Source: Gnetum montanum | Lineage: Eukaryota > Streptophyta > Gnetopsida > Gnetales > Gnetaceae | NCBI GenBank assembly: GCA_015680685.1 | Contig: MNCI01001062.1 | Span: 9,607 to 73,606 of the forward strand | DNA length: 64,000 nucleotides | Direction: 5' to 3' | Shown: one piece after another, positions 1-12,469 of the stretch | Position numbering within the stretch: position 1 is the stretch's first letter | How the letters are laid out: the number at the start of each line of letters is the position of its first letter | Position numbers and translations under genes: made by a program | Notes under the pieces: generated by a model | The model's input: the letters and a program-made list of their open reading frames with translations, nothing else | Databases searched by the model: none | Told to the model about the DNA's origin: nothing

Positions 1-1
1 T

Positions 2-770
2 GTTAGGCAAGGCTACCCTCTTGCTCCTTACCTCTTCATCATTGCTGCTGATTTTCTCTGTCATCAAATCAACTTGGATATTCAAAATAATGTTTTATAT
101 GGGGTTCATCTATCTTCTCCTCAACATCAGCTCCTCAATATGCATTTCATTGATGACTCCTTTTTCCTTATTCAAAACAATGCTGTTAATGTGTAGTGTC
201 TCTTATCTCGAGTGGAGTAATATTGCTCCCTCTCTTGATCTGTTATAAATTGGCGTAAATCTTCAGTTTATAGCTTCACCAATAACTATAGCCATTTGCC
301 CAATTATAGTTGGACACGTACTCAAGATCATGAAATCATTAAGCTTTTGGAAATCCCTTTTCGCTTTAGAGGCCCAACTTTAGAGCTCTGGGACAAAGTA
401 CTTTCTCGAATTCAAAGGAAAATCGAAAAATGGAAAACCAAACCCCTCACCATCGCCGGTAAGTATCTCATCTATAAGTCTATTTGTGCTTCTACCCATG
501 TTTATTATTCATCATGTTGGGCCCTTTCCCATGCTTCTTATCAAAAGCTTGAACGATTATTTTGAGACTTCATGTGGTTGTCTAAAGACTCCTAAAGAGG
601 CTTTCATCGTGTTGCCTGGAATATAGTAACTCTTCCTAAGAACAAAGCTGGATTGGGCCTTTTGAACTCCTTTAAGCAAGGTCTCACCCTTGTTACTAAG
701 TGGTTGGTTCAGCACATGGATGCCCCCAATATTATTGGGAATCTTCTTCAATTAAGGCTTCGATAAGCAT
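2..770 (+). pseudogene. LINE reverse transcriptase fragment
   Basis: This is the C-terminal half of an L1-type reverse transcriptase. The first 20 codons give RQGYPLAPYLF, matching the conserved RQGxPLSPYLF block. The catalytic YADD/FADD position reads FIDD. Further on, IPFRFRGPTLELWDKVL and KPLTIAGKYLIYKSI match the thumb-region blocks that normally follow. Several in-frame stops interrupt it, so no enzyme can be made. Plant L1 ORF2 proteins exceed 1200 residues and only about 250 are represented here. Confidence 0.8.
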
Positions 771-1044
771 TCCCTACGAATAAGTCCATCTAGAAGGGTA
801 TCCACCCTGTTAATTGGATCCTTTCCCCTCATGACATTATCATTCCTGGAACACATGTTTTCAAAAGCATTTGGAAGGCTTGACATGTCTTACATTCTCA
901 TGTGAATTGGAATAATGTTCATATCAATCCTACTCTCCTTTCTAAGATTTGCCCTTGGTGGCTGCCCCTATCGCCTGCTCCTCTAGCCACCTCAAATGCC
1001 ATGACAGCCACCATTTGGTTTCAAAAGGGAGTTGTTTCCCTTAG

Positions 1045-1810
1045 ATGTCTTCATCTCACCAATCAGTGGATTACTTGGGATATGTTCGAAAACTTATATG
1101 GGGCTTCCAGAACTATGCATCAATACTTGATAGACTTTATCACTTCATTCATCAGTACTTGCATTTGAATGCTTCAGTTCCTAGTCTCTTCCATGGTCTT
1201 CAGTGGATTAATGGACCGAGCCTTCTACCCTATAAACCACATGTGCCCTTTCAATTGTTGCATGACTCCTCTATGATTATTAATCGCTGCAATAGATCAT
1301 GGCACAAAGACGAGTTTGAACAGTTTTGGCTCTCCCTCTTCTCACGAGTTTGGAGCCTTCCAACTCTTCCAAAAATTAAACAATTTCTTTGGTGCCTCAT
1401 TCATCAAGGCCTACTTATCGGCAAACGTCGTGAATACATTGGGATTCCAAACCCTAATTGCCCTCTCTGTGGAGGTCCTGATGATTTTGTCCACGTTTTT
1501 TTGGCATTGCCCCTTTGCTCAGTCTTCATGGGAGTGGGTTTCTAAAGTTTTCCCTTTGTGCAAGTTTTCCCATAAGGATATCTTGTTCGGTTTTCTGGCC
1601 ACCTCCTCTGCTGACCTTTAGTTTCTTTGGGAAGTTATTAAGCCCCTTGTTCTTTACTATATATGGAAGCGCAGATGCACTATTCTTTTCCAGAACACTG
1701 ATCTGTCTAACTTTAACCATTTAACTATTATGGAAAAATTTCAAATTCTTCGCCTTGTGCACTTCCAAATTATATCTCACACTTCTAAGTTAAAGTTGGA
1801 TACTAATCAG
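1045..1810 (+). pseudogene. LINE zf-RVT domain fragment
   Basis: The frame from 1045 contains FWLSLFSRVWSLPTLPKIK, then FLWCLIHQGLL, and NCPLCGGPDDFVHVF. This is the zf-RVT layout (W..lW.l.lP.k...FlWr...., then CplCg...E...Hlf..C). The match continues in a different frame from about 1500 (HCPFAQSSWEWV, then LWEVIKPLVLYYIWKRR). A frameshift in the T-run at 1496-1502 therefore splits the domain. It is the 3' end of the same LINE. Confidence 0.8.
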
Positions 1811-1830
1811 TTGTTTTATTGTTAGCAACC

Positions 1831-2970
1831 TTGGAGCAGATACACCAATTCGTGCACTCTTCCTCATCTCGATTTGCTACATTGGAGTGTCTCATCATAA
1901 TTTTGAGCATTTTTAGCTCTTTGTTGTTCCCCTGGTCTTATTAACTCGTAGTTCTTATTGATTCCTAGCATGAGGTTGCTCTTTGGAATGTACTCCCACA
2001 CCCTGTGAAGGATTATGTATCAAGATGTTTTCCTTCAACATCTGCATTTGACATTGTTCTTCTCCCTATTTAACCATCAATATGTTCAGATGTTGATCAT
2101 GTACTTAATCTCATTTAATTAATAAAATTCTCTTTTTGGGGTCCAACACCCCCCGAAAATGCATTATAAAGAAATAATATACAAGTTATGGATGGTATAA
2201 GGTATACCATCCATTCAAAGCTAAGAAATAGCATCATAAAGTTACTCAATCCAAATTGAAGTTGAAGTAAGCTAAATGGTTGAGCTTGCTATAGGAGTTT
2301 GACCTTTAGTTTATGTATTGACTAGGTAAGGAGAATATGGTGGTTGATACATTAAGCTATCATCCTTAATTATGTGCAATGAAGGTTATGGGTCAGCTTG
2401 ATAGCTCTGGGGTGATGGGCAACCACCATGAATTCTAAGAGAAAATTTGTAATGGATTGCATCATGGTCAATTTGCTTAGAAGTTGTTGGAGTTAGTCTA
2501 GGGTGTCGATAATTCCAATTTCAACAAAGTGAATGGCTTGCTCATGTTTAAACAAAATAGACTCTAGGTTCTAGATTAGGGTGATTTATGTTTTCAAATC
2601 ATTGATAAATGCCATAGCATACTCTAGGCAAGCCATCCAGTGCAAAAAAGAACAATGGCACTGGTAGAGAGTTGTTTCTATTAGCCAAATTTGGGAGTTT
2701 ATATGGTAAACTTTGTACAAAGCTATTTGGTATGTTAACAGGATAGGAGTTCCAATGAACAATGAAGGACTCGCTTCACCCCTTGGAAATTCTAAAGCTT
2801 TCATTGGTGACCATTTTTATGGATTTTATCACCGGGCTCCCCACACCACAAGGATCCATCAACATAATGGTGGATGAGTTTTCTTAAGTATGTCAATTTT
2901 GTTCCATATTTGTATCTTGGGTCATTGTGCATGATTCGTATTACGCTCCTAACGATTCTAGAATGGATAT
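1831..2970. other. Intergenic spacer, no gene recognised
   Basis: This is AT-rich sequence between the LINE remnant and the PRP4 upstream region. Short open frames exist on both strands, but none resembles a protein family and none has coding-like composition. The polyadenylation site of the LINE and the distal promoter of PRP4 could both lie here. I see no clear motif for either. Confidence 0.5.
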
Positions 2971-3246
2971 CATGACTGTTCCTGTGGATGCTGCAGGGAA
3001 CACTGAAACGTATGCCGCCACAGGGTGTCTACTTCCTCGAATTTAAGAATTCGTTTCGATCTTCCAAATACGATTCCGGCATTTACAGTTACGAACTCCT
3101 CAGTGGCCACTTGGTTACCCATTTTTCCCCAACGGTATCCTGCCGAAACCGGCACAAAGGCAAGCTTACGCACATAACCAAACTCCACACTTGGCAGTGT
3201 CTACGCTCACTGAAACCCGACGCCACCATCAGCAGCAGCAGCAGCA
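2971..3246 (+). promoter_or_regulatory. Probable 5' UTR and proximal promoter of PRP4
   Basis: GC content rises here compared with the spacer, and the sequence leads into the first PRP4 ATG. A run of CAG/AGC triplets (3228-3245) abuts the start codon and belongs to the same triplet-rich stretch that continues in exon 1. No TATA box is obvious, as is common for housekeeping genes. Transcript start not determinable. Confidence 0.4.
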
Positions 3247-6200
3247 ATGGAGCAACGGCCACCTCTGCCAGGTTCAGCAGAGCAGCAGACGCCAAAACCC
3301 TTGCAAACCCTACCAACAGCAGCAGCAGCAGCAATGGCGCAGGTACTTCCGCCAGGAATGCCGCCACCACCGCCACCGCCGAAGATGATGCCAATTCCGG
3401 TACCGAGGCCGCCAATGATGGCGGCCCCGATCCCGGTGCCGCCGGCGCAGGCGGATTCGTCGAGCTCGGATTCCGGCGAAGAAGATGAGGAAGACGATGC
3501 GGATGCAGGAGCAGGGGCGGAGGCAATGGAGTACGAAGAAACCGAGGAGATGAAGAAAGTGAAGGAGCGGCAGGAGGCCGCCATACAAGAGCTGCTGCTG
3601 CGGCGCAGAGCCTTCGCTCTCGCCGTCCCTACCAACGATGCCGCCGTGCGTGGCCGTCTGCGCAGACTGGGAGAGCCTGTGACCTTCTTCGGCGAGCGTG
3701 AGATGGAGCGCCGAGACCGCCTCCGCGCGCTTATGGCCAAGCTCGATGCCGACGGCCAGCTTGACCGCCTCCTCCTTAACGCCCGCAGTGAAGACGACGA
3801 CGCCCTCGCCGTCGCTGCTGCTGCTGCTGCTGAGGATTCTGCAGAGCCCGAGGGCCCTCAGGTAGAACCCTAACTCACACTCTTCGCCTTCCCCATCGCA
3901 GTGTTTCAATGCTTTTTTTTGTTGCGTTTTCCAAGACTAATTTTCGAAATTTGCTTTGTGCAACTGAAACTGAAATTTTTTATTTATTACGTCCTCAGAC
4001 GGACGGACCTGACCGGAGGATCTGAGGAAATATACATCACATGCATAGCAAACACTTCATCAATAAAGTTACCTGTTACATCAAATCAAATAGGTTTCTT
4101 AAGTGATTTGCTGTAATTTAGGTTTCTTAAGTGATTTGCTGTAATTTATCATTTGTGGTAACAGGTGACAGTGCTCTAAAACATGATGATGCTCTAAAAC
4201 ATGATGTTGCAGAACTATGTGATGTTCATCTTCAATTGTATAGATGGCATATTTTCTCTTCTCATGGAGTCTTGGCCCAGCTGCTTGTTTCAATTCTAAC
4301 ATAGTGAGAGCCCAATCTTGTCTGGCTAATTTGACATTTGCTTTCTTGTTAATGCCTCATCTAATGTCAGTCAGGTAGAATTGCTTTTTACTTATTGGAT
4401 TATTCCACATGTGCAAAAGCACCTTATCTCTAATACTTTTACATAGATGTTTTGTATCACAATGAAGAATTTCCTCCTCAATGTTCCATTTTTAAAGCTA
4501 GACCATTTCCTCCTGAAACCACCTTTTTTGCTGTGTAGCCAGTAAGACTTCCTTTCAAAATTTAGTTACTGTGCAACAAGAGAGACTGTGGACATATAAA
4601 ACAAATTAACATAGGGCTTCTATCTCTAAGTGCATCATATTTGCTTCTAGAAGCAGAAAATCATATTGTACCTGTCTTTTAACTTGAAGCTCTTCTAGTA
4701 AAAAATGCTTCTGAACCTCTTTTCTTTTTTTCCAATATTTATTAGCAAGCCCAGGGCCCACACAACACACCCATACAAAAGAGTTGGTTGAGGATTGATA
4801 ATTTAGAAGGGGGGTTGAATAAGTTCCAGCCAATGATACGTAATTTTTGCATAACAGATGTAGTGGTTCCCCAACTTGGGTGTGAACTTTGTTCCTTAAA
4901 AACATGTGGTTTCAAGGGCACCACAACCTTTACAAAGTTTTGAGCTCCACTAGGGGTGTTTTCTCTTAGAAACACACCCAACCCCTCAAGGTCCCAACAA
5001 GCTCAAAGGATACCTTCCTTCAAGAAGCACATCGAGCCCCTTCAGGGCTTATAGTGAGCGATAGAAAGATCAAGGAAGAAAATGAACTAAGCTTATGATT
5101 TCTTACTTTTTGGCTCAACAAAACAATAAACAACTCAACAAATGATAAGGAAATGAAGTACAAAATTTCTCAAAAGATGTATACAATGATTGCTTGATCA
5201 CATGAACAATGTTTGTACTTTCCTGATTGGGATCTTTTTCTTTTATAGCTTTGTCAGCTTCATTTGTCTATTGAAATCCGTACAATGTATAGAAAGGGCT
5301 AGTTGAGACGTCTTCTATGAGCCTGAGACGTCTTACTGTGTTTCTCATCTTGTAGGTGAGACATCTCATTTGTCCTGAGATGTCTTGGGTGAGACGTCTT
5401 CGCTTGATTCAAGATGTCTTGGGTGAGACATCTTGCCACAACTTGAGATGTCTCCTATTTTGTAGAAACGTTTTGCCTGAGACTAGAGTTTCTCAGCTGA
5501 GACGTCTTGTAGCAAAGTAAGATGTCTTGTTCTTTGGGATTTGAGATGTCTTGCATCCTTGTGATTTCCTTCAAATCCTTGCATTTTCTTGTTCAACTTT
5601 ACTATTCCAGTTTGTCAATTCATGCTCGTGTCTTGCTCTCCTTAATATTCTTTATTCAGATTTCTTAGACCTTAAAGATCTCACAAGCACACTAACAAAT
5701 TCTCCATTTTCAAGGTTTTGACATACCAAAAGGTCAACATTGGTTGCACAATAGAGCAAACCAGTTTTCTTCTGATTTCCCAAGCATAAATAGCTTCCTT
5801 CTTACATTTGCTTTTAAGGTCAAATAAGGATCTCAAGCCACCTGCAATTCTCTATATGATGCAAACCTCTCAATTGTAATTGTGAGAAAGATCCAACCCA
5901 AGGTATCTATAATTTGGAGCCATATCTATCTGATCTGTACAAATAGTAAAAGAATAATAATGATTTCTGGTGCCACACAGCATAATTTTAAGTAATTTTG
6001 AGTTTTGTACAAGCATAAACACTTTGAGTATTGAATGTAGTAGATTTTTTTTATTTTCCTTTTCACATGTTTTTGTTTGTGTTGAGATTAGTGTTTGAAT
6101 GTTTTTCCTGTGCTGTACGGGGTGACACTTACCATATTTCTCATAGAGGTTTATCTTCTAATTAATGGCAATGACACAAAACATATGAGCTTTCACCTAG

Positions 6201-9200
6201 AAACATAAATTAGTTAGGAGTTACCGGTATTTGGTTGCAGAATGTTTTTATAATAGAAGTGTAACTGAAAGGATTGTAGCAGAAATCAAGATTGTGTTTA
6301 TTGTGAGGAACACATACAGGGAAAACGGAATTTTGGCATGGAAAGTTGGGAGATAAGTATGTTGCAGAATAGCTTATTCAGTTTTTTCTCTATGGATGTC
6401 CTACTGGAAGACCAGGACTGGCAGCAAAAGAGTGGAGGAATGCAGTAAACATAATGCTACCGTAGGCAGATTTGCTATAGATAGAACCGAAGCACTTTGC
6501 CAATGTATTGTATATTGCTTAAAAAAAAAGAAAAAAAAGCCTTTAAGAGGACAAGATACTAAGCTTTCAAAGCAGGCAGAAAAAATAATTCACGGGGAAG
6601 GCAGGAATTTCCTATATCAATTATGGCTGCAAAATTGGAATATCCAAGCTAATTTCTTGCTTATGAGTTGCTAAGTAACTGTATAAATGTCAGAAAGTTA
6701 AGTTCTTGTATGGTGTTTTTTAACTTTTGACACAATAGCGAGGGTCAAATGTCTATCTTGAGCAGGTAAGGGGAGGGTGTTGCTGTCTTTAAGATTAAGA
6801 ACAATAATCAGTTATATTTAATATATCTCATCACCTTAGGATTGGGACAGGTAGATGGTTGAAATTCCAAGAGAAGAAAGGACCTTTAGGATGTCTGTTA
6901 ACAAGTATTGAAATGAAAGTCATTTCTTTTTACATTGTTTTATTGTAGAACCTTTAAGAAAACCGTGGGATACTATAGTTATCATTTATTAATATAGTTG
7001 AATTTTTCCTTCTTCCAGCTGTACAGCTAGGGTGTTTTCTTGATATTGTATTGCAAATTCATATGTAAAACATTGATTCATAGGATCATTTTTGGGATAT
7101 AATAAAATCATTATAATTAACGTTTTCATCATAACCCTTTTTGAATCTAATGAGTACTTGCAATCACAGTGTGCCCTCTGGAATTCTTTGCGGTCAGTAC
7201 CTCTTGACTGGCTTTGATCCTGTTATTCAGTTTTTCCTTTTCAGCTATAATTCTTTCTTCATTACTGACTCCGTATTTGCTCCAATTAACCAAAAAAAAA
7301 AAAATATTTTGGATTACCAAGCACTGTGGACGTTTCCATTAGAAGGGCATTTGATCCATTCTATTATTGTTCTCTCAACATCAAGCTCTTTTGCTTTTGA
7401 GTCTTCCTTCATAGTTTCCCTTTGGTATTTAATTATCCACTTAAAAGGATCTTATTAAAAAAAAACCCTTAAGTATAGATCCACCCGTCACTGAAATTCT
7501 GTATTCTCCCTGGAGTTCTTTTACTCACCATCTGTTTTATATCATGGTTGGTAATTTCTAGATTTCTAGTAGAAAATTGAAGAGAATTTGATAACATTAA
7601 AAGCTTTGAAACTAGAATTTCAGAATCTTTTGGCAATGTTATAATGATAGAACTCAATTTTTTCATAGCATACACGATCCATTAATCAAATGAATCTGTA
7701 ATTAAATTAGGAAACTATCAATAGAAGTGTTCTGGTAAAATCTTAATTGCTTAAACATGTTGAGCTCAAACCTGAAACTTATTGGTGAAACTGAGGTACT
7801 TCATTTAAAAATACAACTTTTCTGAAAACATTAAAACCAGCAATAAAAATACAACAATATTAGGCCAATGGTAACAACATATTTCTTCTTCACTTTTTGC
7901 TTCTTAAACCTAATGTTACAATGTGGTATTAAAAAGTTGGACTTTTTCGTAAACAATGGAAAAGATTTAAAATCAAGGTTTTCCAATAGAAACATGAACA
8001 AAGTTCAGCAGCTCAATTCATTTTTGAGTTGAACTGGTAAAATGGAAATCATGAAGGGTCAATCGTGTAGCCTTGGATAGGAGGACACTTTAACTTGTGT
8101 GAAATAGTCATTGATGAAAAAAACTCCTCAAATTTCTTAAGATCCCACTCTTTAATTGGACAAGAAATAAGATTCACAATACTTTGAAAGGTCAATTCAC
8201 TAGAGAAGGCAAATTGAGGAAAGGTAGGTCTTAAGGTTGAGGAAGATGGTAGCAATCTTCATGCGAAAGCTGTGAACTGATATATATCTCTGTTTTGAAG
8301 GAAGAACAAAGAGGCCAAAACCAGAGATGCCGCAGACAAAGAGGTAAAGCCCTCCACCCTTACTTGGCAGCAGCAAATTAAGTCAGTAGTTAGTGTTTCT
8401 TCTGCACAAAAAGGTTGGTGTCTTTTGTCCCCAATGCACAGTTGTGCATTGAGGGGAACTAACGGCATAGGTGACATCCTGGATTGAGAATAAGAATAAG
8501 AATTTGCAGTTATAATTTAATGGTTTAATTTAGTTTATTTGTTATACATTGTGGCTTGTCCTTTGGATTGTTCAATTTCCATGAACGGTATGTGCTGATG
8601 CACACATAAGAATCAACTCTATTTTTGTTTTTCCACTCTTGAATTGTCAAATTCCATGGGCTCTTTTGTATCTTAACTGTTGCCTCATTTCCCATTGCCA
8701 TGTAAGTATTTTCCAAGGATAATCAATCATGTGGTATTAGGAAAGCTATGCTAAACCTCTTCCATTTTACTTTGGTTTTGACAACAGCATTGGCAGGTTT
8801 GAATTTGGTTATGCCTTTCAAAATGTCTGTGAGTTGTCTCGATAAAGTTAGTCTTCTTCAAAGGGGCATGATACCTTTCCTTGTTTTTGTAGCAATGTTT
8901 ACCCTTTTACATTAGCTCTTTTTCTGTGATTTCTGTTCTAATCTATTAACGTTTAGTATTGTTGTGTAGGTTTATCCCTTTTACACAGAGGGATCAGAAG
9001 AGCTGCTTAAGGCAAGGATAGAGATTGCAAAATTTTCTTTGCCTCGGGCTGCAGCAAGGTTGCAACGAGCTCAAAGGAGAAGGGATGATCCTGATGAAGA
9101 CGAGGATGAGGAGTTAAAGTATGTCTTGAAACAGATATCAACAATTGATATGGATTGCAGTGAGAGTGCAGATGAGCGACCCCTCTCTGGCTGTTCATTT

Positions 9201-12200
9201 TCACATGATGGAAACTTGCTTGCATCTAGGTAAATAATTATTTTGCTTTTCATCTCTATTTCACGGTTTTTGTTTGGATGAATTGCTTCATAATGATGGT
9301 CAGTCATCTTATATTCAAAATTTTGTTTGTCACAGTAACTCTTGTTTGCTATATTTTGTTTTGAAAATTGGCCATTTCAAATGATGTGAAGGTTCATGGA
9401 TGATTTGGTAGTTTTTGGTAATGAGTTTGAATATTTAATGAACGTACAATTCACACAAATATTTAGGACGCTCTTTTCAAATACTAGTTACGTTGTACCA
9501 GTTAAGAAGCCTTCATTTTTATAGCATTGTAACTAGAGGATTTTGGTAAGAAGGACTATTTTCTCCTTTTGACCTAAAGATCAAGAAAACTATTGAAGTC
9601 GAAAATAATTTAGTTGGAGGAAACTGCAAAAATTGATTTGGCAGGATTGACCTGGATTTTCATAACTTTTTCAACGCTTGTACAGTAACATTTTGATTTG
9701 AAAATTGTTGTTGCAAGGCTTTTATGTTATTTCCTATTCCTTTACTTCTAGCTCTTATTGATATTAATATATTGTAATATTTCTTTCTTGACTTATTTTA
9801 GTCTCTATGGCTTGGTACATCTGTTTTTTTTTTCCACTTTCAGACCACAGTAAGAGGTTGATTTTCTGGGCAAGGATTAGACTAGCTGGAAACATCTAGC
9901 TAGAAAATTGTCTGGTTTTATCTCTGTAGGCCATTGGTTCTTAGCTCTCCATCATGTAGTTAGGACAATAAGAGCAATAATTCTTGTTCTTGAATTTTTT
10001 AAAAGTGACTTTCTTTTAGTGTTTTTTCTGAATAAAAAGGAAAAGAATTTAGTCTATTTTGCATCATTTCCTTGGAACTTTTGAAAAGCATTGGATAGCT
10101 AGTTTGAATGACTTCAAAACTGACAAGCTTCTAAGCAATTAGCCATCTTTAATCCATTCCCTGTAAGAGGATACTGCTCCATTCTAGATTAAGAGGGCTG
10201 TGTTCTTTTGAGTGTTTCCCATGGCCAAGCAAATAAGAAACTAGGTAAGAGTGCCTTTCAATATAAGCTTAAAATCATAGGCAGTTGTTTTTCAAACTAG
10301 TTACTTTGAATAGATGAAACTTGTTTTAAAATTAAAAGAAATAAAAAAGAAGAAGAAGAAGTAATTGGACAAACATCATTCCTAACTGTGCCGAAATATG
10401 TCCACTTGAATGAAAACTGGATGCCATAATTTACGTATCATCTACGTGAGTAATTTTCAGGTCATATGTCCGTGTAGTTTATAAATATGCTATAAGATAT
10501 TCTTACCCATACATGCTGATACATTTGAGCTTCACCATTTTCACACAGCTCTTGGAGTGGGGTGACAAGGTTATGGAATGTGCCTGATATCAAGAAGAAT
10601 GTAACCTTGAAGGGCCATACCGAGCGAGTGACTGATGTAACATTTTCTCCTTCAGATAATTGTTTAGCAACAGCTTCTGCAGATCGAACTGCTATTTTAT
10701 GGAATACTGAAGGTACTTCAGTGAGAACCTTTGAAGGCCATTTGGATCGCCTTGCTCGACTATCATTTCACCCATCTGGACTCTATTTGGGAACTGCTAG
10801 TTTTGATAAGACGTGGAGATTGTGGGATGTGAACACTGGAACTGAATTGTTATTGCAAGAAGGTCACAGCCGTAGTGTTTATAGTATTGCTTTTCATCCA
10901 GATGGTTCATTAGCAGCATCCTGTGGCTTAGATGCACTGGCACGAGTTTGGGATCTTCGTACTGGAAGAAGTATCCTCGTGTTGCAAGGGCATGTGAAAC
11001 CAGTAAGTTAACAATGCTGTTATTTCTTGAACTTGTCCTTTTCTTTTTTCTTCTATGGTTTTTTTACTAGTTTGTACGTCGGGAAATTCTTCTTCATTGT
11101 CAGTTTGATGTTCTTCAATTTTAGATCTTGGGGATAGATTTTTCATCAAATGGCTTTCATTTAGCAACTGGAGGGGAGGATCATACTTGTCGGATATGGG
11201 ATTTAAGGAAACGACAATGTCTTTATGTTATACCTGCTCATTCACATCTTATTTCACAAGTGAAATTTGAGCCCCAGGAAGGTTACTTCTTGGCCACTGC
11301 ATCCTATGACAATACAGCAAAGGTAATTTTCATATTATATTTGTATGAACTGCTTTAAATTTTCCATTTGAGTTTAAATTTGATTACACTGCTTTATTTG
11401 GGATATCTTTTCCATGATTTTTATTCTTTTGATTACCAACGAGATTAGAGGATCTCAGCGATCTGAGGTAGGCGGGAGTGCTGAAGTTATATTAATCATG
11501 TATTTCTTCGTTTTTCATATTTTAGGTTTGGTCTGCGAAGGATTTTAAGCCCATTGCTGTGCTGTCTGGACATGAAGCAAAGGTTACAAGCTTGGATATT
11601 TCTCCAGGTATACACTGTTCATTTAAACTTGATTTATAATTTATGTATTAGAAATAGTATGATATATGTGTTAGAGGTACATGTTGCTCAATGATGCGAT
11701 CTAGCAACGGTACCTATAATAAATGAATAATAGTTACCTTAACAACTAGTACAAATGAAAATCAGATATTGAGATTCCTTTTGGCAACTAGAAATCGACT
11801 TCGTAATTGGATCTGTGAAAGATGGACTAGTATGATTTTGTGGGAAGGAAATACTTCTATTTTTTCGTGCATAAATGTACATACATTGATCCGTAGCATT
11901 CAATATTTACTTTCTAAATTTAGATATGATGTGAAGTTGTCGTTCCCTGATTTTTTATGTTAAGGATACTGCAAGATTATTGTTAGCCCATAGCTCAACC
12001 AATTCTGAATGTTTTAATCCTTTTACTCAAAATTTGAAGAGAGACCGGGGCACTTAATGTTCGCTTGTTTTTAAAATTTTTTTGCCGTGTTAAGTTTTTA
12101 GCTCGCTTGTATCAGAAAATTGACTAATCGCCTCTTTGCAGATGCACAATGTATTGCAACAGTGTCACATGACCGTACAATCAAGTTTTGGTCCAGCCAG

Positions 12201-12236
12201 TCAAAACTTATCTCCGACGATATGAATGTGGATTAA
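3247..12236 (+). CDS. PRP4: U4/U6 snRNP protein PRP4 (LACHESIS homologue), six exons
   Basis: Exons: 3247-3861, 8970-9229, 10549-11002, 11125-11322, 11526-11607, 12142-12236. All introns are GT-AG and the joined frame of 1704 nt stays open (567 aa; Arabidopsis LACHESIS is of similar length). Residues 30-70 are proline/methionine rich and 71-100 acidic. The PRP4 splicing-factor motif lies at about 126-165 ([20 protein letters not shown], then FFGERE). The C-terminal half forms seven WD40 repeats with closing WD-like pairs (RLWNV, ILWNT, RLWDV, RVWDL, RIWDL, KVWSA, KFWSS). In yeast, human and Arabidopsis PRP4 is part of the U4/U6 particle and the tri-snRNP in the nucleus, where it works with PRP3; the WD40 propeller is the protein-binding surface. 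The start chosen is the first ATG of the frame; an ATG at 3334 is an alternative. No defect is seen, so the gene should be functional. Confidence 0.95.
4093..4148 (+). repeat. 28 bp perfect tandem duplication
   Basis: Two identical head-to-tail copies, 4093-4120 and 4121-4148, beginning GGTTTCTTAAGTG. A second small duplication (unit containing GCTCTAAAACATGATG) follows at about 4173-4207. Both lie in PRP4 intron 1. Confidence 0.9.
4790..5697 (-). mobile_element. Probable solo or truncated copia-type LTR in PRP4 intron 1
   Basis: On the minus strand an LTR-like block starts TGTTAGTG at 5697. Just outside it (5698-5735) is purine-rich AAAATGGAGAA preceded by a phrase reading as 'tttggtatgtcaaaacc', the arrangement seen at the 3' end of SIRE/Maximus-type copia elements. 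A TATA box TATAAAAG (minus strand, + coordinates 5240-5247) and an array of GAGACGTCTT-like words (5290-5560) upstream of it fit U3 structure. The far edge near 4790 is a guess, and I found no second LTR or coding region. Confidence 0.5.
5290..5560. repeat. Irregular array of the palindromic word AGACGTCT
   Basis: About a dozen copies of GAGACGTCTT or one-base variants (mostly GAGATGTCTT and GAGACATCTT) occur at irregular 15-35 base spacing. AGACGTCT is its own reverse complement. The variants are mostly C/T or G/A changes inside the central CpG. The array ends some 45 bases upstream (minus sense) of a TATA box. Confidence 0.85.
9230..10548 (+). other. PRP4 intron 2
   Basis: The donor TCTAG|GTAAAT splits a serine codon (phase 2) and the acceptor CACACAG|CTCTTGG completes it. 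The intron is AT-rich with a purine-rich stretch at about 10327-10362. No embedded gene or mobile element is recognised. Confidence 0.85.
11608..12141 (+). other. PRP4 intron 5
   Basis: The donor CCAG|GTATAC lies after phase 1 and the acceptor CTTTGCAG|ATGCAC restores an aspartate codon. It separates the sixth and seventh WD40 repeats. The sequence is AT-rich and holds no recognisable feature. Confidence 0.85.
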
Positions 12237-12461
12237 ATTTAAGTGATGAAAATACCCTGGAAAGAATGCGTTATATTTTGCGTCATACCAACGAACTACG
12301 GTCATTTTCTTTAATTGAACATGGCATGCAAATCCGAAGAGCCCCAAGTTTTGAATGCAAAAGGACAGTGACGGAGGTTTCGATCATGCATTTTGCCAAG
12401 GCATGATTTGCAGTTTTTCTTTGTTGCAGAGCTGGAAATAGTTTTCTATTCACCTTGGCGG

Positions 12462-12467
12462 AATAAA
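12462..12467 (+). terminator. Candidate poly(A) signal of PRP4
   Basis: AATAAA occurs 226 bases after the PRP4 stop codon. It is followed within 30-60 bases by GT/T-rich sequence (12470-12520), the layout expected for a polyadenylation site. Plant signals are loose, so other sites may be used. Confidence 0.45.
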
Positions 12468-12469
12468 AA

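Larger units (their letters stand above)
2..1830 (+). mobile_element. Decayed LINE (non-LTR retrotransposon), 5' part cut by window edge
   Basis: Seen in the sequence: conceptual translation of the plus strand gives, in order, an RT block VRQGYPLAPYLF (2-37), an active-site-like FIDD (about 158-169), an RT thumb block (LWDKVLSRIQRKIEKWK), a segment reading WNIVTLPKNKAGLGLL, and a zf-RVT zinc-binding block near the end. This is the order of the C-terminal half of plant L1-type ORF2 proteins. Stops (for example after base 194, at 562, 763) and a frameshift near 1500 show it is dead. The 5' part (endonuclease and early RT) lies outside the window. No poly(A) tail is obvious, so the right edge is approximate. 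Confidence 0.85.
3862..8969 (+). other. PRP4 intron 1 (5.1 kb)
   Basis: The donor CAG|GTAGAA follows codon 205 and the acceptor TGTAG|GTTTAT opens exon 2 in phase 0. Reading through the donor reaches a TAA in three codons (3871-3873), so retention would truncate the protein before the WD40 domain. Besides a copia-type LTR fragment (about 4790-5697) and small tandem duplications near 4093-4210, the intron is AT-rich with no gene I can support. Confidence 0.85.

Noticed and set aside
3089-3909. Long minus-strand and alternative plus-strand open frames over PRP4 exon 1 (up to about 200 codons)
   Set aside because: They are shadows of the GC-rich exon: low-complexity Ser/Arg/Pro/Cys text with no family resemblance, overlapping a well-supported coding exon.
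7141-9307. Assorted 60-105 codon frames in PRP4 intron 1 and over exon 2
   Set aside because: No recognisable domain; those overlapping 8970-9229 are antisense or offset shadows of exon 2.
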